From NCBI RefSeq assembly GCF_902833645.1, contig NZ_CADFGE010000006.1, forward strand, positions 310,001 through 374,000: a stretch of 64,000 nucleotides of DNA. The letters run 5' to 3'. Positions 57,983-64,000 of this stretch are shown here, piece after piece. The stretch's first letter is position 1. The number at the start of each line of letters is the position of its first letter. Origin of the DNA: Paraburkholderia fungorum. Lineage in GTDB: Bacteria > Pseudomonadota > Gammaproteobacteria > Burkholderiales > Burkholderiaceae. The notes under the pieces were generated by a model. It did not search any database. It was not told the origin of the DNA and was given only the letters and a program-made list of their open reading frames with translations. The position numbers and the translations under genes were made by a program.

Positions 57983-59527
57983 TCACTGCGCCCTCGCGTC
58001 GACACTCCCGGCCGCCGCATTGCCGGTCTGCGCAGGCGCAGTCTGCTTCTCCGGATGCCGCGGATCATGCAACTGATCCGCCGACCAGCCGCCGCCCAGA
58101 TCGCCGAATAGCGAGGCCGTGTCCAGCAGGCGCGTTTCCTGAACATTCAGCGCGGTCTGCTGAGTGCTCAACTGGGTGGCCTGCGCGGTGGCCACCGTCG
58201 TGTAGTCCACTGTCCCGGCCTGATACTCGTTGAACGCGATCTCGGCGCCACGGGTTGCGTCATTCACGGCCGTCTCCAGCACCACCGATTGCTCGGCCAG
58301 GATTCGCAACCCGCTCAGATCGTCTTCAACGTTCTGGAATGCCGTCAACACCGTGCCCCGGTAGGTGGCGACGGCTGAATCGTAGGCCGCCTTGGCCGCG
58401 TCGACGTCGGCGCTGCGCAAGCCGCCGTCGAAAAGTGTTTCGGTCGCGCTGCCGCCCAGTGACCAGACGTAGTTGCCCACCTTGAACAGACCGGACAAGG
58501 GCGACTGCGTAAAGCCGGCCAGCCCGGACAGGGAAATCTCCGGGTAATACGCCGATACGGCCACGCCGATCGCCGCATTTTGCGCCGCCATCCTGCGCTC
58601 GGCCGCGGCGATATCGGGCCGCCGTTCGAGCAGCGTCGACGGCACACCCACCGGCACGCCCGGCAGCGTCGGCATGGTGGTGCTGTGCGTGATCGACAGT
58701 TCTTCCGGATTCTTGCCCACCAGCACGGCAATCGCATGCGCGTACTGAGCGCGCGCCACGCCGAGCGCGATCAGACTGGACTGCGCGGTCTCGAGTTGGG
58801 TGCGGGCGGTGATCAGGTCGGACGGCGCGATGGTGCCCGCCTTATCCTGGTCGGATACGACGTCCAGATAGTGCTGGTAGGCCGCGACCGTCTTCTGCAG
58901 AAGGTCGATATTGGCGTCGCTGGTACGCAGTTCGATGATTGCGGTGGCCAGCGCCACTTGCTCGGAGAGCGTCGCATTGGCGAGCGTCGCTTCGCTCGCT
59001 TGCGCCGTCGCGGCGTTTTCTTCGATCGTGCGCCGCACCTGGCCCCACAGATCGGGTGCCCAGCTGACGTTGCCTTCCAGCGAGCCCGAGTTCGTCACGC
59101 GCGCCACATTGCCGACCGCGCTACGCGCCTTGGTGCCCGAACCGGTTACGCCGATGGTCGGAAACAGGCTGGCGCGCGCTAACCGCACTTCTGCAAGCGC
59201 TTCCTGATAGTTCGCATAGTCCGCGCGCACGGTCTGGTTCGATACCGACACCAGTGGTTCGAGCTGGTCCATCAGCGGATCGTTGAAGGCCGTCCACCAG
59301 TCGCCTTTCGGCTTTTCGGCCGAAGGCTCGGCTTGGGTCCAGCCCGGCAACTCCGAGTAGGTGGCGGCCACGTTGACCGGCGGGCGGTGGTAGTCCGGGC
59401 CGACCGTGCAGGCACTGGCCAGCAAAGCCAGCGTCGCGACGGCCAGAGGCCGCAGTGGGCCAATGACGCCAACGAGGCCAACATGACCAGAGCGGCCAGA
59501 GCGGTTACGGGAAATCTTCATCGTCAT
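57983..59527 (-). CDS. Outer-membrane efflux lipoprotein (OprM/NodT family)
   Basis: The 514-residue protein has a lipoprotein signal with lipobox LLASAC at about residues 35-40, CTVGPDYHRPP after it, and the two OEP repeats typical of the TolC/OprM channel (ASLFPTIGVTGSG and AYYPEISLSGLAGF; LLERRPDIAAAERRM). It is the exit duct of the tripartite pump. The ATG at 59527 overlaps the RND gene as ATGA; a second ATG lies six bases on. Confidence 0.9.
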   Translation of the reverse strand: MTMKISRNRSGRSGHVGLVGVIGPLRPLAVATLALLASACTVGPDYHRPPVNVAATYSELPGWTQAEPSAEKPKGDWWTAFNDPLMDQLEPLVSVSNQTVRADYANYQEALAEVRLARASLFPTIGVTGSGTKARSAVGNVARVTNSGSLEGNVSWAPDLWGQVRRTIEENAATAQASEATLANATLSEQVALATAIIELRTSDANIDLLQKTVAAYQHYLDVVSDQDKAGTIAPSDLITARTQLETAQSSLIALGVARAQYAHAIAVLVGKNPEELSITHSTTMPTLPGVPVGVPSTLLERRPDIAAAERRMAAQNAAIGVAVSAYYPEISLSGLAGFTQSPLSGLFKVGNYVWSLGGSATETLFDGGLRSADVDAAKAAYDSAVATYRGTVLTAFQNVEDDLSGLRILAEQSVVLETAVNDATRGAEIAFNEYQAGTVDYTTVATAQATQLSTQQTALNVQETRLLDTASLFGDLGGGWSADQLHDPRHPEKQTAPAQTGNAAAGSVDARAQ

Positions 59528-62500
59528 GCCTTCGTATCCGGTTGTCCGGGTTGCTGCGTGTCGCGATTCCATGGCAGGTTCGCGGACCATCTGACCAGCC
59601 TGAAGCGCAGGCGGTCGAGGTAGAGGTAGATCACCGGCGTCGTGTACAGGGTAAAGACCTGGCTCAGGATCAGGCCACCCATCACGGTGATACCGAGCGG
59701 CTGGCGCAGCGACGCGCCCTGACCGATGCCGATAGCGAGCGGCACCGCGCCGAGCACGGCCGCGAACGTGGTCATCATGATCGGCCGCAGACGGACCACG
59801 GCGGCCGAGTGGATCGCTTCCTTCGCCGGCATGCCTTCGCTGCGTTGCAACTGGATCGCGACGTCGACCATCATGATGCCGTTCTTCTTGACGATACCGA
59901 TCAGCAGGATGATGCCGATCATCGCGATCACCGAGAACGGTGTGCCGAAAATCAGCAGGGCCAGCGTCGCGCCGATGCCCGCGGACGGCAGCGTCGACAG
60001 AATGGTCAGCGGGTGGATGGAGCTTTCGTACAACACGCCGAGCACGATATACACCACGCCGAGTGCGGCCAGAATCAGCAGCGGCACCGTGCCCATCGAC
60101 TGGGAGTAGGCCGCCGCCGCGCCGGCAAACGAGCCGTGAATGCTCGCGGGCATGCCGATCTCGCGGATCGTGTTGTTGATCGCCACCGCCGCGTTGCTCA
60201 GCGAACCGCCCGCCGGCAGGTTGAACGAAATCGTCGCGGCCACGAGGCCGCTCTGGTGGTTCACCTGAGTCGATGTATGGCTGTTCGAGAACGAAGCCAG
60301 CGCCGACAGCGGCACCATGGTTTCAGCGGAGGTACTGTCCGCGCTGCCGGTCGAACTGCCGCCCTTGCTGTTGGCGATGCTGTTGGTGGTTGCGTTGGCC
60401 TGCGCGTTCGAGTTGAGTGCGTTCGTGGTCGTGCTGGCCTCGGTCGCCAGCTTCACGCCCGACACCGTGGCCCCCGGCATCTGTGTGCCCGCGGTGCCGC
60501 TGGGGTTGCCCGCCGCCGTGCTCAGGTAAATCTGGTTGAGCGTTTGCGGGTACTGCCAGTAGTCCGGCGCCACTTCCATCACCACGAAATACTGGTTCAG
60601 CGGGTTGTAGATGGTCGACACCGTGCGCTGGCCAAACGCGTCATACAAGACGTTGTCGATCTGGTTCGGCGCGAAGCCAAAGCGCGCCGCCGTCGAGCGA
60701 TTGATGGTGACGTAGGTCTGCAGGCCGTTTTGCTGCAAGTCCGAGTTCACGTCGAGCAACTGCCCGTGCTCCTTGCCGAGCGCGGCGACGAGTAGCGGCG
60801 TCCATTTGAACAGCGCGGCGGAATCGTCGCTGGTGAGGGTGTATTGATACTCGGCGGCGGATTGCCGACCGCCGATGCGTAGATCCTGCTGCGCCTGCAT
60901 GAAGAGCCGGGCGCCCGAGACTGCATTCAGTTTGGGCCGTAGACGGTTCACAACTTCGGTGGCCGTGGCATGGCGCTCCGCCAGCGGCTTGAGTTCGACG
61001 AACACGTTCGCGGTATTGAGCGCGCGGCCGCCCGTAAAGCCGGCCACCGAGGCCACCGCCGGATCCTTCTGCACGATCTCCTGCAATTGCGTGAGCTTCT
61101 TTTGCATCGCCGGAAAGGAGATGCTCTGGTCGGCGATGATCTGTCCGATCAGGATGCCGGTGTCCTGCTCGGGAAAGAAGGTGGCCGGCACCAGCTTGAA
61201 CAGGAACACGTTCGCCACCAGCAGGCCGACCAGCAGCAGGATGACCAGCAGTGCATGGTCCAGGACTGCAGTAAGCGAGCGCGCGTAGGCCTCCTTGAAA
61301 CGATCGAACTGCTTTTCGACCCATATTGCCCAACGCGCTTTCGAATGTCCGGCGTTCTCGCGGCTCAGCACATAGGCGCACATGGCCGGCGTGACCGTCA
61401 GCGAAATCACCAGCGAAATCAGGATCGCGATGGACAGCGTGACCGCGAACTCGTGGAACAGCAGGCCGACCACGCCCGGCATCAGCATGATGGGGAGGAA
61501 CACCGCGATCAGCGAGAGGCTCATCGAGATTACGGTGAAGCCCACTTCGCCGCTGCCTTTCAAGGCGGCCTCTTTCGGGCTGAGCCCTAACTCCATGTGA
61601 CGCACGATGTTTTCCAGCACCACCACCGCGTCGTCGACCACGAAGCCGGTGCCGATGGTCAGCGCCATGAGCGAGAGGTTGTCGATGCTGTAGCCGAGCA
61701 GGTACATCGGCCCGAAGGTGCCCACGATCGAGAGCGGCAGCGCGACGGCCGGCACCAGCGTGGCGCGCGGCGATTGCAGGAAAATGAAAACGACGCCCAC
61801 CACCAGCAGCACGGCGATGAACAGCGTGCGCTCCGTGTCGCCCACCGACGCCCTGACAGATTCCGAGCGGTCGATCGCGACGCCCACGTGCACGCTGCTT
61901 GGCAGTGTCGCCTCGATCGACGGCAGGACCTTGCGGATCTGCGCGACGGTGCTCACGACATTGCTGCCAGGCATCGGATACACGATCACGAGAATGGCGG
62001 ACTTGCCGTTGAAGAGGCCGGCATTGCGGATGTTTTCGTTCGAATCCCTGACCTCGGCCACGTCGCGCAATTGCACCGGCGCGCCGTTGCGGTAGGCGAC
62101 CACCAGGTCGCGGTAGGGCGCAGCATGGGTGATCTGGTCGTTCGAGGTGACCACGTAGCGCTGGTCGCCCTCGTCAAGATGGCCCTTTGCGCTGTCGGCG
62201 TTGGCCGCGCTGATTGCCGCGCGTACGTCTTCGAGACCGATACCGTAGCTGCTCAGTTTGCCCGGCTGCAATTCCACCCGCACCGAGGGCAGCGCGCCGC
62301 CGCCGAGCGTGATCTGACCCACCCCCTGGACCTGCGAGAGCTGCTGCTGGATGACCGAATCGGCGGAATCGTAGAGCTGTGCCTTGGTGAGCGTGTCGGA
62401 CGTCAGCGAGAGCACCATGATCGGCGCATCCGCCGGGTTGTACTGGCGATAGCTCGGATTGCTGCGCAGCGTGGTCGGCAAGTCGGCGCGCGCGGCCTGG

Positions 62501-62835
62501 ATAGCCGCTTCGACGTCGCGCGCGGCGCCGTTGATGTCGCGTTTCAAACCGAACTCGACCACGATCAGCGACGAGCCGACGGAGCTGATCGAGGTCAGTT
62601 CTTCGACGTCGGCAATGGTGGCGAGCCGCCGCTCGAGCGGCTCGGCCACCGTGGTTCCCATGATGTCCGGGCTCGCACCTGCCATGTTCGCCTGCACCAC
62701 GATGACCGGAAAGGCAATGTTCGGCAACGGCGCAACCGGCAGCCGGAAGTAGGCGAGCGCACCGGAGATCAGAATGGCGATCGCCAGGAGCGTGGTCGCG
62801 ACGGGGCGCCGGATGAATAACGCCGAGATGTTCAA
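59524..62835 (-). CDS. RND efflux permease, MdtC-like
   Basis: The 1103-residue inner-membrane protein has the twelve-helix RND layout, starting MNISALFIRRPVATTLLAIA, with the proton-relay helix (MALTIGTGFVVDDAVVVLEN) and two large periplasmic loops. It starts at a TTG that overlaps the stop of the previous RND gene as TTGA, with GGAGGAAG six bases upstream. The second periplasmic loop contains an extra Ser/Thr/Asn/Ala-rich piece of about 75 residues (positions 60318-60540), absent from MdtC of E. coli. It would pump drugs or bile-salt-like compounds together with the MdtB-like gene. Confidence 0.9.
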   Translation of the reverse strand: MNISALFIRRPVATTLLAIAILISGALAYFRLPVAPLPNIAFPVIVVQANMAGASPDIMGTTVAEPLERRLATIADVEELTSISSVGSSLIVVEFGLKRDINGAARDVEAAIQAARADLPTTLRSNPSYRQYNPADAPIMVLSLTSDTLTKAQLYDSADSVIQQQLSQVQGVGQITLGGGALPSVRVELQPGKLSSYGIGLEDVRAAISAANADSAKGHLDEGDQRYVVTSNDQITHAAPYRDLVVAYRNGAPVQLRDVAEVRDSNENIRNAGLFNGKSAILVIVYPMPGSNVVSTVAQIRKVLPSIEATLPSSVHVGVAIDRSESVRASVGDTERTLFIAVLLVVGVVFIFLQSPRATLVPAVALPLSIVGTFGPMYLLGYSIDNLSLMALTIGTGFVVDDAVVVLENIVRHMELGLSPKEAALKGSGEVGFTVISMSLSLIAVFLPIMLMPGVVGLLFHEFAVTLSIAILISLVISLTVTPAMCAYVLSRENAGHSKARWAIWVEKQFDRFKEAYARSLTAVLDHALLVILLLVGLLVANVFLFKLVPATFFPEQDTGILIGQIIADQSISFPAMQKKLTQLQEIVQKDPAVASVAGFTGGRALNTANVFVELKPLAERHATATEVVNRLRPKLNAVSGARLFMQAQQDLRIGGRQSAAEYQYTLTSDDSAALFKWTPLLVAALGKEHGQLLDVNSDLQQNGLQTYVTINRSTAARFGFAPNQIDNVLYDAFGQRTVSTIYNPLNQYFVVMEVAPDYWQYPQTLNQIYLSTAAGNPSGTAGTQMPGATVSGVKLATEASTTTNALNSNAQANATTNSIANSKGGSSTGSADSTSAETMVPLSALASFSNSHTSTQVNHQSGLVAATISFNLPAGGSLSNAAVAINNTIREIGMPASIHGSFAGAAAAYSQSMGTVPLLILAALGVVYIVLGVLYESSIHPLTILSTLPSAGIGATLALLIFGTPFSVIAMIGIILLIGIVKKNGIMMVDVAIQLQRSEGMPAKEAIHSAAVVRLRPIMMTTFAAVLGAVPLAIGIGQGASLRQPLGITVMGGLILSQVFTLYTTPVIYLYLDRLRFRLVRWSANLPWNRDTQQPGQPDTKA

Positions 62836-64000
62836 GGCGCTTCCTCCGCGCCGCCGCGAGGCGAATCCTCCGGCTTATCCGAATTGTCCGGTTTGTTGCG
62901 GTTGCGCCAGCGTCTCGTGCGTTCGGCCATTCTGTCGAAGAACAGATAGATCACCGGCGTGGTGAAAAGCGTCAGCATCTGGCTCAGCGTCAGACCGCCG
63001 ATGATGGCGAGCCCCAGCGGCCGCCGCAATTCCGAACCCGTGCCGGAGCCGAGCAGCATCGGCAGTGCGCCGAGCATGGCGGCCAGCGTCGTCATCAGGA
63101 TCGGCCGGAAACGCAGCAGCGACGCCTCGAAGATCGCTTCGCGCGGAGGCTTGCCGTGATTGCGTTCGGCGTCCAGCGCGAAGTCCACCATCATGATGGC
63201 GTTCTTCTTGACGATACCGATCAGCAGCACGATGCCGATGATGCCGATCACATCCAGGTCGCTCCCGGCGATCATCAACGCGAGCAGTGCGCCGATACCC
63301 GCCGAGGGCAGGGTGGACAGAATCGTCACCGGATGGATGAAGCTCTCGTACAGCACGCCGAGCACGATATACACCGCCACCAGTGCCGCGATCAGCAGAT
63401 AGACCTCGCTCGACAGCGAGTCTTCGAAGGCCTGCGCCGCGCCCTGCAGCGACGAGGTGATCGACGGCGGCAGATGCACCGATTGTTCGGCTTGATGGAT
63501 CGCCTTGACCGCCGTGCTCAGCGACGCATCCTTCGCGAGATTGAACGAGATCGTGACCGACGGGAACTGCGCCAGATGGCTGATTACAAGCGGCGACTTC
63601 GTGATCTGGATCTTTGCGATACCCGACAGCGGCACCTGGCCCGTGCTGCTGGTCTGACTCGGCAGATACAGGTTGCCGATCGACTGCACGTTCGGCAGCG
63701 ACTCCGGTTTGGCGACGAGAATCACGCGGTACTGGCTCGACTGCTCGAAGATGGTCGAGACGATCCGCTGGCCGAGCGCGTCGTAGAGCGCGTTGTCGAT
63801 CGTCGCGGGCGTAATGCCGAAGCGTGCCGCCAGTTGCCGGTTGACTTCGACGTTCACGCTCAGGCCGTCGCTATTCATGTCGCTTTGCACGTCGGCGAGC
63901 GACGGGATCTGCTTGAGCTTCGCGACCAGTTCCGGCACGTACTTCTGGAACGCCTGCTGGCTCGGTCCGCGCAGCACGAAGCTGTACTGGTTCGGCGAGA
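62832..64000 (-). CDS. RND efflux permease, MdtB-like, 5' part beyond the right edge
   Basis: The C-terminal 389 residues are visible: end of the second periplasmic domain (SDGLSVNVEVNRQLAARFGI) and the last six helices (VAVYIVLGVLYESFIHPVTI, GIVLLIGIVKKNAIMMVDFA). The tail after the last helix is charged and short. It is upstream of the MdtC-like gene; the membrane fusion protein gene would be further right. The reading frame stays open to the last base. Confidence 0.9.
   Translation of the reverse strand, partial: SPNQYSFVLRGPSQQAFQKYVPELVAKLKQIPSLADVQSDMNSDGLSVNVEVNRQLAARFGITPATIDNALYDALGQRIVSTIFEQSSQYRVILVAKPESLPNVQSIGNLYLPSQTSSTGQVPLSGIAKIQITKSPLVISHLAQFPSVTISFNLAKDASLSTAVKAIHQAEQSVHLPPSITSSLQGAAQAFEDSLSSEVYLLIAALVAVYIVLGVLYESFIHPVTILSTLPSAGIGALLALMIAGSDLDVIGIIGIVLLIGIVKKNAIMMVDFALDAERNHGKPPREAIFEASLLRFRPILMTTLAAMLGALPMLLGSGTGSELRRPLGLAIIGGLTLSQMLTLFTTPVIYLFFDRMAERTRRWRNRNKPDNSDKPEDSPRGGAEEAP

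Overview
The window is high-GC DNA of Burkholderiales type, most like Paraburkholderia. Grounds are the GC-rich third codon positions, dense LysR regulators, an OmpC-like Burkholderia porin, MHS-type MFS carriers and an auxin-degradation (iac) locus joined to catechol genes. The species cannot be fixed from sequence alone. No rRNA, tRNA, CRISPR array, transposase or phage gene was found.

Region 1 (1-12.6 kb) is a nearly complete aromatic pathway. iacI, iacB, iacA and the start of another gene run leftward. A PAS sensor kinase, an MFS carrier, the Rieske oxygenase genes iacCD and a LysR gene follow. The catechol branch comes next (catR divergent from catB-catA-catC), then the reductase gene iacF. 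Together these would take indole-3-acetate to catechol and then by ortho cleavage to 3-oxoadipate enol-lactone.

Region 2 (12.8-21 kb) is a chain of small LysR-linked units: an MFS carrier with an acetylpolyamine amidohydrolase, an SDR, and a 2-aminoethylphosphonate transaminase (PhnW) with its own LysR.

Region 3 (21-28 kb) is the most interesting part. A LysR gene precedes a tightly coupled six-gene operon: a 2OG-Fe(II) oxygenase, an alpha/beta hydrolase, a BMP-family (nucleoside-type) binding protein, a Rieske oxygenase catalytic subunit that has lost its Rieske cluster, a Rieske-ferredoxin fusion that has lost the catalytic iron site, and a GST-like protein. The last three match the split NdmC/NdmD/NdmE N-demethylase layout, but the D-like protein has no flavin reductase module. 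A role in catabolism of an N-alkylated nucleobase (methylxanthine or cytokinin) is inferred.

Region 4 (28-42 kb) holds a DUF2760-Hsp70-Hsp70 operon, LysR/SDR/oxidoreductase pairs, two alpha/beta hydrolases (one with its nucleophile Ser replaced by Ala), a truncated SDR pseudogene and a CGNR regulator.

Region 5 (42-49 kb) has a response regulator, a 7TM histidine kinase, a convergent hotdog thioesterase, a porin with a long structured leader, a small membrane protein and a PCMT-like methyltransferase.

Region 6 (49-64 kb) holds katG, a CopC/outer-membrane/DUF2946 metal cluster, a NiCoT cobalt transporter under a cobalamin riboswitch, a hydrolase under a MerR-type promoter, a LysR remnant, a DUF2501 protein, and an MdtBC-like RND pump operon with its outer-membrane channel, cut by the right edge.
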